This document shows, in pieces, positions 52,632-60,707 of a stretch of 64,000 nucleotides of DNA. Positions within the stretch are counted from its first letter, which is position 1. Each line of letters opens with the position of its first letter. Under the pieces are notes generated by a model that did not search any database, was not told where the DNA came from, and was given only the letters and a program-made list of their open reading frames with translations. The DNA is from SpSt-333 sp964371615 (GTDB lineage: Bacteria > Bacteroidota > Ignavibacteria > UBA10030 > UBA8401). The translations under genes were made by a program, and so were the position numbers. The stretch is from NCBI GenBank assembly GCA_964371615.1, contig CAYJMS010000002.1:496001-560000 (forward strand). The letters run 5' to 3'.

Positions 52632-53180
52632 TTGTCATTTGTCCCTTCCAAGATGTTCTTCACTAAAGGCGTCGGACGCCACAAAGATTACCTTCAATCA
52701 TTTGAATTAGCTCTTCGCAATGCCGGCATTGAAAAATGTAACCTCGTCACAGTTTCCAGCATCTACCCTCCAAAATGTAAGCGAATTACGGTTGCAGAGG
52801 GATTGAAGTCACTGGAACCGGGTCAAGTAACATTTTGCGTAATGGCCCGAAACGCCACCAATGAACCAAACCGCCTCATCGCCTCTTCCATTGGAGTGGC
52901 CATGGCAGCAGATGATTCCCAATATGGCTACCTTTCAGAACACCATCCATACGGTGAAACTGAAGAAAAAGCGGGAGAATATGCTGAAGATCTCGCGGCA
53001 ACAATGCTTGCCACTACTCTCGGAATGGAATTCGATCCAACCGTTGCGTGGGATGAACGTGAGAAACACTTCAAAATGAGCGGAAAAATCCTGAAAACAT
53101 TCAATGTTACCCAATCCGCTGAAGGAGACAAGGATGGGAAATGGACAACGGTCATCGCCGTTGCTGTTTTGCTTCCATAA
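52632..53180 (+). CDS. pyruvoyl-dependent arginine decarboxylase
   Basis: Makes agmatine from arginine, a route to polyamines. The 182-aa proenzyme has the family's self-cleavage site in NLVTVSSIYPPKC. Cleavage between Ser42 and Ser43 would turn Ser43 into the pyruvoyl group. EPNRLIASSIGVAMAAD and GYLSEHHPYGETEEKAGEYAEDLA supply other active-site residues, including the Glu essential for proton donation. The family is mostly archaeal but occurs in Chlorobi, Chlamydia and others. The start is a TTG at 52632 with AGGAG eight bases upstream; no in-frame ATG precedes the first conserved residues. A bidirectional terminator follows. Confidence 0.93.
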   Translation: MSFVPSKMFFTKGVGRHKDYLQSFELALRNAGIEKCNLVTVSSIYPPKCKRITVAEGLKSLEPGQVTFCVMARNATNEPNRLIASSIGVAMAADDSQYGYLSEHHPYGETEEKAGEYAEDLAATMLATTLGMEFDPTVAWDEREKHFKMSGKILKTFNVTQSAEGDKDGKWTTVIAVAVLLP

Positions 53181-53193
53181 TAGTTGGATGATA

Positions 53194-53227
53194 CTAAAAA
53201 AAAGGGACGCATGAGCGTCCCTTTTTT
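53194..53227 (+). terminator. bidirectional intrinsic terminator
   Basis: GGGACGC (53204-53210), ATGA loop, GCGTCCC (53215-53221) forms a perfect 7-bp G/C-rich stem. It is flanked by an A tract on the left and TTTTTT on the right, so it works in both directions. It serves the arginine decarboxylase gene on the plus strand and the lytic transglycosylase gene on the minus strand. Confidence 0.92.
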
Positions 53228-53246
53228 GTTAATGTTTTGACCGAGT

Positions 53247-53954
53247 TTAGGAGATTGCGCTCCTGTATTCATTGTAATATGCCATTACAGATTCGACGTA
53301 GTTTGCAGTTTGTTTCCAATCCTTGAAATAACCGCTGGTAGGTTTACGACCGTCCCATACAAACCGGTGCAAAGATGAGTATTTTTTGGATAACAGTGGC
53401 ATTGAGTTTTTGATGGATTTCCACTCTTTCGGGTCATCATTCACGTAATAGGCCATCTTTTGAGCATCAAGAATCCGGCTGTATCCTGCATTATATGCTG
53501 CAAGGGTAAATTTTATCTGATTTTCTTCGCTTAATCCCATTCCGTCAAATTGCTTATATAACTTGGAGAGGTAAAATATACCCCCTTTTATATTTCCGTG
53601 CGGATCGTTAAAGAAATCGATCTCTTTTCCCAGTTTACCTGCTATTTCTGATTGAGTTGTCGGCATAATTTGCATAAATCCCTTTGCACCTCTATGACTC
53701 AATGCTGAAGGATTAAACTGTGATTCGACTTTCATTACCGCTATTACCAACCGCCAATCAATCCCGTACTTTTGGGAATAATTATGTATGGTTTTTCCGT
53801 ATTTGTTAAGTATTACTAATGATTTCTCGTCAAGTTTTGTCCTAACTTGCTCGTTGATATAGACCTCATCAGCCCTTCCGGAAAAAGACCCGTCGAAACA
53901 ACCAAATATTACGACCGGTATGAACCAGAAGGCATTGAAAAGAATCTTTCTCAT
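53247..53954 (-). CDS. SLT-family lytic transglycosylase
   Basis: Cleaves peptidoglycan with formation of 1,6-anhydro-muramic acid. The 235-aa exported protein has an N-terminal hydrophobic segment; VIFGC could be a weak lipobox, so it may be a lipoprotein. The transglycosylase domain (about 55-200) has catalytic Glu77 in MKVESQFNPSALSHRGAKGFMQIMP, then NIKGGIFYLSKLYKQF and TLAAYNAGYSRI. It resembles the catalytic domain of MltC/MltF or Slt70. It stands alone with its own promoter and terminator. Confidence 0.9.
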   Translation of the reverse strand: MRKILFNAFWFIPVVIFGCFDGSFSGRADEVYINEQVRTKLDEKSLVILNKYGKTIHNYSQKYGIDWRLVIAVMKVESQFNPSALSHRGAKGFMQIMPTTQSEIAGKLGKEIDFFNDPHGNIKGGIFYLSKLYKQFDGMGLSEENQIKFTLAAYNAGYSRILDAQKMAYYVNDDPKEWKSIKNSMPLLSKKYSSLHRFVWDGRKPTSGYFKDWKQTANYVESVMAYYNEYRSAIS

Positions 53955-54012
53955 TATCCCCTCAAATTATTAATAAATCCCCACTTTTTTGGTGGGACTA
54001 ATAACCGACATC

Positions 54013-54042
54013 ATTGTCACCTTTTATTGCTTTGATGACAAT
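54013..54042. repeat. 7-bp inverted repeat upstream of the lytic transglycosylase gene
   Basis: ATTGTCA (54013-54019) and TGACAAT (54036-54042) flank a 16-nt spacer. It overlaps the start region of the candidate promoter transcript and could be an operator or a weak hairpin. A second small hairpin (CCCAC/GTGGG, about 53981-53996) lies closer to the gene. The 138-base gap 53955-54092 holds nothing else. Confidence 0.35.
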
Positions 54043-54073
54043 AGAAAGTACGGAAATACCACCGAGCGAACAA
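54043..54073 (-). promoter_or_regulatory. candidate promoter of the lytic transglycosylase gene
   Basis: TTG (54073-54071), 20 nt and TACTTTCT (54050-54043) on the minus strand, about 90 bases before the ATG at 53954. Confidence 0.4.
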
Positions 54074-54092
54074 GTTATAATTTTATAATAAT

Positions 54093-54920
54093 TTATAGAG
54101 ATGGGTGACGCTTGTTTTGAACTACTGATAGGAGTATTGCCGCGGAAAGTATGCAAATGATGATAACGAGGGAGATAAAAGTATCGATTTTATAGATATC
54201 CATGATAAGCATTTTTACGCCTACATATCCCAATACAATACCAACGCCGTATTTCACATACGTAAACGATGCATGTACCTCAGCCAGGACGAAATAGAGG
54301 GACCGAAGTCCAAGCACAGCCATGATATTGGATGACAAAACAATGAATGGATCGGTGGTTATTGCAAAAATGGCAGGTATTGAATCGATTGCAAAGACCA
54401 CATCGGTTGTTTCAATTACCAGGAGACAAACAAATAGAGGAGTTGCAATCCAACGATGATTCCGTTTTATGAAGAAACTGTGGCCGTGGTATTCATTATC
54501 CACCGGCATAATCTTGCGAAATAACCGGACTGCAAGGTTCCTTTCCGGTTCAATCTTGGTATCCCCTCCATAAACTACACGATATCCGGCATAAATCAAC
54601 ATCGCTCCGAAAATGTAGAGAATCCAATGAAATTCTTCTACCAGCTTCACACCCAACAAGATGAGTATGCCCCTGAGTATAAGCACCCCGAGAATGCCAT
54701 AATTTAACACCCGACGTTGATCCCGTAACTCCACACCGAAGATGGTGAACAGAATCAGGAATACAAATAAATTATCGACTGAAAGGGTCTTCTCAATGAT
54801 GTAACCGGTAAAGAATTCGAGGGCTTTCTGCTGACCTTCAAGATAATAGACCAGAACATTAAAAACGAGGGACAACGCGATCCAGAAGATGGTCCAATAA
54901 ACAGCTTTTCGTAACGGCAT
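54093..54920 (-). CDS. TerC family membrane protein
   Basis: A 275-aa inner membrane protein with about eight membrane segments. TerC hallmarks are visible: GYIIEKTLSVDNLFVFLILF near residue 45, and LLVIETTDVVFAIDSIPAIFAIT with the acidic residues near 170-190. PFIVLSSNIMAVLGLRSLYF follows. The conserved Asp and Glu residues inside the membrane are thought to carry metal ions; some members (MneA, Alx) export manganese. Which metal is moved here is not clear. It is divergent from the M28 peptidase gene. Confidence 0.92.
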   Translation of the reverse strand: MPLRKAVYWTIFWIALSLVFNVLVYYLEGQQKALEFFTGYIIEKTLSVDNLFVFLILFTIFGVELRDQRRVLNYGILGVLILRGILILLGVKLVEEFHWILYIFGAMLIYAGYRVVYGGDTKIEPERNLAVRLFRKIMPVDNEYHGHSFFIKRNHRWIATPLFVCLLVIETTDVVFAIDSIPAIFAITTDPFIVLSSNIMAVLGLRSLYFVLAEVHASFTYVKYGVGIVLGYVGVKMLIMDIYKIDTFISLVIIICILSAAILLSVVQNKRHPSL

Positions 54921-54947
54921 TTTATTTATATTTTATTATATTCTTCT

Positions 54948-54977
54948 GTAAGGTACTTAATATTCCACTCTTTTCAA
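54948..54977 (-). promoter_or_regulatory. candidate promoter of the TerC gene
   Basis: TTG (54977-54975), 19 nt and TACCTTAC (54955-54948) on the minus strand, 27 bases before the ATG at 54920. The last two bases differ from TAnnTTTG. Confidence 0.35.
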
Positions 54978-55011
54978 ACGAGTATTCATCACCATTTCAC
55001 CCCAAACGAGA

Positions 55012-55965
55012 ATGAAACTTTCATATTTCATCCCCCTCTGTGCACTCCTCATTCAGTCATGCGACCGGCAGCCGAAACAGGAACCTCAGCCAATGAACAC
55101 TGAAAATATCTCCACCCCCTATCCTCGATTTGACGGAGAAAAGGCATTTCACTATCTACTTGCGCAGACAAATTTCGGTCCGAGAAATCCAAATTCCGTC
55201 GGACACAATCGATGCCTTGAATATCTGACAGACGAGCTGCGACTCACTGCCGATACAGTGATACAACAAACGTTCCGACACAAGGGATACGGCGAGACGC
55301 TTCGTTTAACGAATATCTTTGCATCGTTCAAACCGAACGAACAACGGCGAATTCTGCTCCTTGCCCATTGGGATACACGCCCCCGCGCGGAAATGGATTC
55401 GGATCCCGCCAAGAGAAACATTCCGATCATCGGCGCGAACGACGGTGCGAGCGGTGTCGCCGTTCTTCTGGAACTAGCACGCTTGTTGAAAGAACAATCT
55501 CCGCCGATAGGAATTGATATCCTTTTCACCGACGGTGAGGATTATGGAGATTCTCAAATGGACGGCAACAATGATCTTTACTTTCTTGGTGCACGACATT
55601 TCGCCCGGACGAAAAGCCCGTCGTATAATCCCCAATTCGCTATTCTGCTGGATATGGTCGGGGATAAGGATTTACAGATTCCGTTGGAGCAGCATTCCAT
55701 GCAGTATGCTCCGCGAGTATTGGATAAAATCTGGTCCGTTGCCGAACAGATCGGTGCATATCAATTCATCAACATACCGGGAGAACTCATTTCAGACGAT
55801 CACCTGCCGTTGAATGAAGCGGGCATTCCGACAATCGACATCATCGATTTCCAATATCCGTACTGGCACACAACGCAGGATACACCGGACAAATGCAGCC
55901 CGGAAAGTTTGGAATCCGTAGGACGGGTGCTCACTGCACTGATCTATTCAACAGATTGGAAGTGA
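55012..55965 (+). CDS. M28-family peptidase / glutaminyl cyclase-like lipoprotein
   Basis: A 317-aa exported zinc enzyme. The N-terminus has a signal peptide and lipobox (LLIQSC, Cys16), so it should be a lipoprotein. The M28 core has metal ligands in LLLAHWDTRPRAE, PIIGANDGASGVAVLLELARLL, LFTDGEDYGD, ILLDMVGDKDLQI and WHTTQDTPDKCSPESL. The wording is that of the glutaminyl-peptide cyclotransferase branch (QC fold), which forms N-terminal pyroglutamate; a T9SS-rich organism could use this on exported proteins, which is inference. A membrane protein gene follows 7 bases later. Confidence 0.88.
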   Translation: MKLSYFIPLCALLIQSCDRQPKQEPQPMNTENISTPYPRFDGEKAFHYLLAQTNFGPRNPNSVGHNRCLEYLTDELRLTADTVIQQTFRHKGYGETLRLTNIFASFKPNEQRRILLLAHWDTRPRAEMDSDPAKRNIPIIGANDGASGVAVLLELARLLKEQSPPIGIDILFTDGEDYGDSQMDGNNDLYFLGARHFARTKSPSYNPQFAILLDMVGDKDLQIPLEQHSMQYAPRVLDKIWSVAEQIGAYQFINIPGELISDDHLPLNEAGIPTIDIIDFQYPYWHTTQDTPDKCSPESLESVGRVLTALIYSTDWK

Positions 55966-55972
55966 TACGGCC

Positions 55973-56632
55973 ATGATCTCAATATCCCGATTTTCCACTT
56001 TTGAAATCTTCCGGATCATTATACCGGGTATCTATTTTATCACTCTGACAATGCTGCTCGTAATTGCGTTCGAGATACCGTATTTCCTCTTTGATTCACC
56101 CGGGATTACGACAGTGTTATTTCTCACCGCCGCTGTCGTAGCCGGATTAAGTTTTTATTCCAAGGAGACATCGAAAAAACGGAAAGCATTTCTTTCCAAC
56201 CAGCCGAGCACGTATATCCTCGAACGGTCCCGGCAAATCTCCGCACAACGTCCCTTAACCACCGATGAAGCGCGCCGTCTGTATTTCTACATCCTGAATC
56301 ATCATATGCCTCTGACGATCCATGATAAGATCTTTTTCTTCGGTATGATCTATCACATTATGGTCAATATCCGGCGGACATCATTCTGGTTCGGACTCGC
56401 AGGATCGGCAGGATTGATCCTGCAGATTGCAATGACCCGGTATATGACACCTTTTTCGGCAACCGCTGTATTGGTCATTTGGTTTGTCTATTTTCTCAAC
56501 GTCCGGTATAACAAAGCGGACCGTAAAATGCAGGAAAATTATCTCGATCAGATCTTCTGGCTGGAGATGAATACCGATATCGTCGACCGGCTGATTCTGA
56601 CGCGCATTCAAACTGATTCCGACCATGCTTAA
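55973..56632 (+). CDS. hypothetical membrane protein
   Basis: A 219-aa protein with four hydrophobic segments in two pairs (about 15-35 and 42-60; 130-150 and 155-172). A charged stretch lies between the pairs (about 65-120), and the polar C-terminus is about 45 residues. No family was recognised. It is 7 bases after the M28 gene and overlaps prmA by 8 bases, so it is surely expressed with them. Confidence 0.75.
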   Translation: MISISRFSTFEIFRIIIPGIYFITLTMLLVIAFEIPYFLFDSPGITTVLFLTAAVVAGLSFYSKETSKKRKAFLSNQPSTYILERSRQISAQRPLTTDEARRLYFYILNHHMPLTIHDKIFFFGMIYHIMVNIRRTSFWFGLAGSAGLILQIAMTRYMTPFSATAVLVIWFVYFLNVRYNKADRKMQENYLDQIFWLEMNTDIVDRLILTRIQTDSDHA

Positions 56633-57476
56633 CACGTATCTTGATATTCATCTCTCCGTACCGCCTGATGACCCGGTGCGCGATCTTCTCCCTTCATTAC
56701 TTGCCGATCTCGGATTTGAAGGATTTCTGGAGGACGATCGGGGCATACATTGTTTTATCAAAAAAAGTGAGTGGAAGGATACCATCGATACGGTCGTCGA
56801 AGAACTGTGCAAGAATTACAATCTCCCCCCCATCCCGTTGATCGGTATATCGGAAATACCCGGTAAGAATTGGAATGAAGAGTGGGAACGATCGATCCAG
56901 CCGATGCAGGTGACCGAAAAAATTATCATCACCCCTTCCTGGCATCCGGTGAACGATCCGCGGAAACTGGTGCTCACCATCGATCCAAAGATGACGTTCG
57001 GAACCGGATATCATGAATCGACCCGTTTGATATTGCGGCTGCTGGAGCGGCATATCGTACAACGATGTACCGTGCTGGATGTCGGTACGGGAACCGGAAT
57101 TCTCGCCATTGCGGCGATAAAACTCGGTGCGGCATCTGCCGTCGCCGTCGATGTCGATCCATTGTCACTGGACAACGGTGCGGAAAATGCGGAGAGAAAC
57201 AATGTCTCCGACCGAATTGACATACGCATCGGTTCAATGGAGTGCGTGCATGAACAATCCTTCGACCTGATTCTTGCCAATATTATCAAGAATACCATCA
57301 TTGAACTTATGGACGACATTATGCGAAAAGTTTCCCCGACGGGAACGGTTTTGTTCGCCGGACTCCTGACCGAAGACCGCGATGTCATTACGCACGAGGC
57401 GGCACAACGGGGTTTTTCCGTAGCGGAAGTGATGCAGGAAAATAACTGGATCGGTATGGCTGTGCGGCGTTCATGA
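56625..57476 (+). CDS. prmA: ribosomal protein L11 methyltransferase
   Basis: Trimethylates several sites of ribosomal protein L11 with SAM. The 283-aa protein has an N-terminal substrate-recognition domain (1-100, FEGFLEDDRGIHCFI) and a linker WNEEWERSIQPMQV. The Rossmann methyltransferase has TFGTGYHESTRLILRLLE, VLDVGTGTGILAIAAIKLGA, AVDVDPLSLDNGAENAERN and the catalytic loop LILANIIKN. It overlaps the preceding membrane protein by 8 bases and ppx by 4. Confidence 0.95.
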   Translation: MLNTYLDIHLSVPPDDPVRDLLPSLLADLGFEGFLEDDRGIHCFIKKSEWKDTIDTVVEELCKNYNLPPIPLIGISEIPGKNWNEEWERSIQPMQVTEKIIITPSWHPVNDPRKLVLTIDPKMTFGTGYHESTRLILRLLERHIVQRCTVLDVGTGTGILAIAAIKLGAASAVAVDVDPLSLDNGAENAERNNVSDRIDIRIGSMECVHEQSFDLILANIIKNTIIELMDDIMRKVSPTGTVLFAGLLTEDRDVITHEAAQRGFSVAEVMQENNWIGMAVRRS

Positions 57477-58396
57477 GAATTGCTTCGATCGACATCGGCA
57501 CCAATACCATTCTTCTTCTGATAGCGCAGATCAATGCCGACGGTACGATCACCCCTCTGCACGATGAACAGGTGATTGCACGGCTGGGAAAAGGAGTCGA
57601 TGAAAGCCGGATCATCAGTCCGGAAACCTTCCGGCGTGCGGAATCATTCCTCTCAACCTATAAAAACACCTGCGACACGTACCATGTCGATGCGATCATC
57701 GCGGTCGGAACAAGCGCGCTGCGCGATGCACGCAACAATGCCGACTTTTGCCGTTACATTTTTTCAAAAACCGGAATCTCGATCCAGATTCTTTCAGGAA
57801 AAGAAGAGGCGCAATGGACCTATCGCGGCGCTTTGTCCGAGTTCTCCGGCCGATCCGACCGGTACACCGTTATTGATATCGGGGGCGGAAGCACAGAACT
57901 GATCACGGGAAATCACAACGGCATTCATCGGGCAGACTGCGTTGATATCGGAAGCGTTCGAATCACCGAACGGTTTTTACGCGAATCCCCGCCTGCTGCA
58001 TCTTCCTTGTCCGCAGCGTATGATTATATCAGCACTCAGCTCCGTTCGCAACGGATCGATGAAATAGCCGGAACGTTTGCGATCGGCGTCGCGGGAACGG
58101 TTACGACACTGGCGGCTATGCATACGAATATTCCTCTTTCGCGGCATGCGGACCTGAGCGGAACGGTGCTTTCGCTGGCGGATATACAAAGTATTTTCGA
58201 GGGATTGAAAGGAAAAAACGTCGATGAAATCCGTATAGTGCCGCACATTGCGGCGGGACGGGAGGATATCATTCTCGCCGGCATCATGATTCTGATAACC
58301 GTCATGGAGAGTTGCAACCTGGACACCATCAATACCAGCGACCGCGGATTGCGCTTCGGTGCAGTACTGGAGGAATACGATCGGCTCCGTTACTGA
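57473..58396 (+). CDS. ppx: Ppx/GppA family phosphatase
   Basis: Hydrolyses polyphosphate or pppGpp. The 307-aa ASKHA-fold protein has the first phosphate loop SIDIGTNTILLLIAQI, VGTSALRDARNNADF, the second loop YTVIDIGGGSTELITG, and the adenosine loop FAIGVAGTVTTLAAM. It lacks the C-terminal extension of long Ppx, so it is the short form (about 300 aa) common in Bacteroidota and cyanobacteria. Its stop overlaps the convergent lipoprotein gene by 7 bases. Confidence 0.93.
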   Translation: MRIASIDIGTNTILLLIAQINADGTITPLHDEQVIARLGKGVDESRIISPETFRRAESFLSTYKNTCDTYHVDAIIAVGTSALRDARNNADFCRYIFSKTGISIQILSGKEEAQWTYRGALSEFSGRSDRYTVIDIGGGSTELITGNHNGIHRADCVDIGSVRITERFLRESPPAASSLSAAYDYISTQLRSQRIDEIAGTFAIGVAGTVTTLAAMHTNIPLSRHADLSGTVLSLADIQSIFEGLKGKNVDEIRIVPHIAAGREDIILAGIMILITVMESCNLDTINTSDRGLRFGAVLEEYDRLRY

Positions 58397-58920
58397 TACT
58401 TGGCAGATATTATTGTGGCGGTCGATCGTGCAATTTCTTTCGTCAAAACGCCCGGTTCAATGTTCGTGTAGACATCCTGTGTGTTCGGATACATCGGTGT
58501 CTTGGTCTCTACCTCATAACTTATAATTAACTGATTATCCGTATCGTAATAATCGAATTTTACGGTGATATACGCAAGATTCCGGATGGTGCCGTTGACG
58601 ATTGCCAGCCGGTGAGCGGGAACCCGCGTGATATTATCCACCACATAGGTATGTTCGGTAATGAGAATCCTGGCAATCTCCGACGGCAGTACTTCTTTTT
58701 CGACCCACTGTTTCTTGATCTTGGCGATCTCCTCCAATTTCACCTTTGCCTTGGCGTAAAACTGACTTTCTTCGGGAACGCGTTCGTAATAGTATTCCGC
58801 AACCTCATATTCCCTTTTAGAAAAGAAATCATCACCCTTTTTAAGATTTGCCGATGCATTCTCTTCCGTATCGATACAACCGGCGGCAAAGAGCAATAGA
58901 ATGAGCAGTGTCTTTTTCAT
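58390..58920 (-). CDS. hypothetical lipoprotein
   Basis: A 176-aa exported protein with a textbook lipobox (LLLFAAGC, Cys14). The mature part begins with a TPR-like helical pair (ANLKKGDDFFSKREYEVAEYYYERVPE). A beta-rich second half (about 95-165: RLAIVNGTIRNLAYITVKFDYYDTDNQLI) recalls FxLYD-type domains, which also follow short helical regions in lipoproteins. The ATG at 58920 was chosen; the codon before it (TTG) adds only one residue. No function is assigned. The cysteine desulfurase gene is 18 bases upstream on the same strand. Confidence 0.8.
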   Translation of the reverse strand: MKKTLLILLLFAAGCIDTEENASANLKKGDDFFSKREYEVAEYYYERVPEESQFYAKAKVKLEEIAKIKKQWVEKEVLPSEIARILITEHTYVVDNITRVPAHRLAIVNGTIRNLAYITVKFDYYDTDNQLIISYEVETKTPMYPNTQDVYTNIEPGVLTKEIARSTATIISAKYQ

Positions 58921-58938
58921 CAATTCCTCATTAGACTG

Positions 58939-60117
58939 TTAACGGTGTTTTCGTTCAAATTGTTGGGCGATGGCACAAAATTTTTCCCCTCCCCGTTTAA
59001 TCTCTTCGTCGGTCGTTCCGCGGCCGATCGAGAACCGGATGGTGGCCTGTGTTGTTCTGACATCTCTCCCCATCGCCAACAGTACATGAGACGGCTGTAC
59101 GCTTCCGGAAGTGCATGCAGAACCGCTGGAGACGGCGATACCATTCAGGTCCATATTTAAAAGCATCGATTCTCCTTCAACATCGTATGCAGCTGCATCG
59201 AGTGAAACGCTCACTATATGCGGTACTGTCGTGTTGCCGCTGCCGTTCACCCGAATGTGGTCGCGCGATGAAGATATTACCTTGAGCAGCAATGACTTCT
59301 GCCGTTGTGCCTGCACGTACAATGAGGCCTGTCCAATTTCCATTATTTCCACCCCTTTAGCAAATCCGGCGATCAATGGAATATTCTCCGTCCCCGGTCG
59401 GTTTTTTCGTTCTTGTGCGCCGCCGTGAAGCAGCGCGTCGATGTCGGTTCCTTTTCGGATATATAATGCACCGATCCCTTTCGGTCCGTAAATCTTATGA
59501 GCAGAAAGTGCCGCCAGATCGATTCCGGAGTCATCGACAGTAAAAGGAATTTTTCCGTAGGACTGCACAGCATCGGTATGAAAAGTACAATCGTATGCTT
59601 TCACAATTGCGGCGATTTCTTTCAGCGGCTGGATTGAACCGACTTCGTTATTGACATGCATGACGGAGACAATAGCAGTGGAAGGTTTCATTGCTTTGCG
59701 CAACGCATCCGTGTCGACAATTCCGTCGGAATCGACCGGAATAAGAGAAATCGAAAATCCCAAATTGCGGAGATATTCTGCGCAATCTAAAACGGCATGA
59801 TGTTCAATCGACGAAACGATAATATGATCCTGCCCCTTGGTCCGTTTACGGGCAAGTGCCGTCCCGATCAGGGCGTGGTTATCGGCCTCTGTTCCGCCGC
59901 TGGTAAAGAATACTTCCGACGGTTCGGCGCGGATGCTGGCAGCGATACGTTCCCGGCTTTCTTCCAGGATCACTTTCGCCGTTCTGCCGAACGCATGGAC
60001 GGAGGAAGCATTCCCGATGGTATGCAGCATCTGTTCATGCACCACCGCGGAGACTTCCGGATCAACGGGAGTGGTTGCGCTGAAATCAAGATATATCGAC
60101 GGTTCGCGGCGGTTCAT
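58939..60117 (-). CDS. cysteine desulfurase (NifS/IscS class)
   Basis: Releases sulfur from cysteine as a persulfide for Fe-S clusters or thio-cofactors. The 392-aa PLP enzyme has YLDFSATTPVDPEV, FTSGGTEADNHALIG, HVNNEVGSIQPL and TDAVQSYGKIP. The Schiff-base Lys208 lies in LSAHKIYGPKGIGALY. The catalytic Cys335 is in the class I loop SSGSACTSGSVQPSHVL. No iscU or rRNA-thiolation gene is adjacent, so the sulfur acceptor cannot be inferred. Confidence 0.95.
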   Translation of the reverse strand: MNRREPSIYLDFSATTPVDPEVSAVVHEQMLHTIGNASSVHAFGRTAKVILEESRERIAASIRAEPSEVFFTSGGTEADNHALIGTALARKRTKGQDHIIVSSIEHHAVLDCAEYLRNLGFSISLIPVDSDGIVDTDALRKAMKPSTAIVSVMHVNNEVGSIQPLKEIAAIVKAYDCTFHTDAVQSYGKIPFTVDDSGIDLAALSAHKIYGPKGIGALYIRKGTDIDALLHGGAQERKNRPGTENIPLIAGFAKGVEIMEIGQASLYVQAQRQKSLLLKVISSSRDHIRVNGSGNTTVPHIVSVSLDAAAYDVEGESMLLNMDLNGIAVSSGSACTSGSVQPSHVLLAMGRDVRTTQATIRFSIGRGTTDEEIKRGGEKFCAIAQQFERKHR

Positions 60118-60120
60118 AAA

Positions 60121-60151
60121 AAAATATATTGTTTAATTCGCGAAGAAGCAA
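60121..60151 (-). promoter_or_regulatory. candidate promoter of the cysteine desulfurase gene
   Basis: TTG (60151-60149), 20 nt and TATATTTT (60128-60121) on the minus strand. Only three bases lie between it and the ATG at 60117, so transcription would begin at or inside the start codon: a leaderless mRNA, or the true start is further in. Confidence 0.4.
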
Positions 60152-60173
60152 AAATCGGACAATGAACGGCCTA

Positions 60174-60206
60174 AAAATGAAAAAGCGGGAGAAATTCTCC
60201 CGCTTT
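60174..60206 (-). terminator. intrinsic terminator of the periplasmic coiled-coil gene
   Basis: An 11-bp near-perfect palindrome (AAAGCGGGAGA at 60182-60192, TCTCCCGCTTT at 60196-60206) followed on the minus strand by T-rich TTTTTCATTTTT. It lies 25 bases after the stop at 60231. Confidence 0.85.
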
Positions 60207-60230
60207 CATATTCCTCTTCGACGGCCGTGC

Positions 60231-60695
60231 TCACCGTTCCCGTTTCATCCGTTCCTTTTGTACGTCGCGGATGGCATTCCGTATTTCCCGGACGAAATTC
60301 TTTTCGAAGACCAGATATTCGGCTATCTGTTTGAGCGTCAGCACGTCTTTTAACTCAGTGATATATCGTGAACGGGCTTCCGCAATCTTCCGTTCGATCT
60401 CCGACAATTCCTTGAATGCCGTCAGATATTCACCGTCTGATGCACCGGAGGCGGTTTGTTTTTCCAGTTTCTCGATGACATTCATGCGTTCCTGCTCCAA
60501 CCCTTTGACCGCTTCGCGATGATCGTTGTACCGGTTGATCAATTTCACTCCTGTCTCTTCATCCAATTTCAGTACCTCCAGCATCCTGACCTTCTTAAAA
60601 CTATCAAGCCGCTCCGCCGATCGTCCTCCCATTTGATTCGGACGCTGAGCGAAGACTAACAACGGCAATAGCAGCATGAGTAACATGTTTTTCAT
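60231..60695 (-). CDS. periplasmic helical protein, Spy/CpxP-like
   Basis: A 154-aa exported protein: signal peptide (MKNMLLMLLLPLLVFAQ), then an almost all-helical charged region, 30-145. RMLEVLKLDEETGVKLINRYNDHREAV and KELSEIERKIAEARSRYITEL suggest an antiparallel hairpin of the Spy/CpxP/periplasmic heavy-metal sensor type. The classic LTxxQ motif is not clear (LTLKQIAEYLVFEKNF is the nearest). It lies 12 bases after the anti-sigma gene and probably belongs to its circuit. Confidence 0.75.
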   Translation of the reverse strand: MKNMLLMLLLPLLVFAQRPNQMGGRSAERLDSFKKVRMLEVLKLDEETGVKLINRYNDHREAVKGLEQERMNVIEKLEKQTASGASDGEYLTAFKELSEIERKIAEARSRYITELKDVLTLKQIAEYLVFEKNFVREIRNAIRDVQKERMKRER

Positions 60696-60707
60696 AGAGT
60701 GCTCCTT

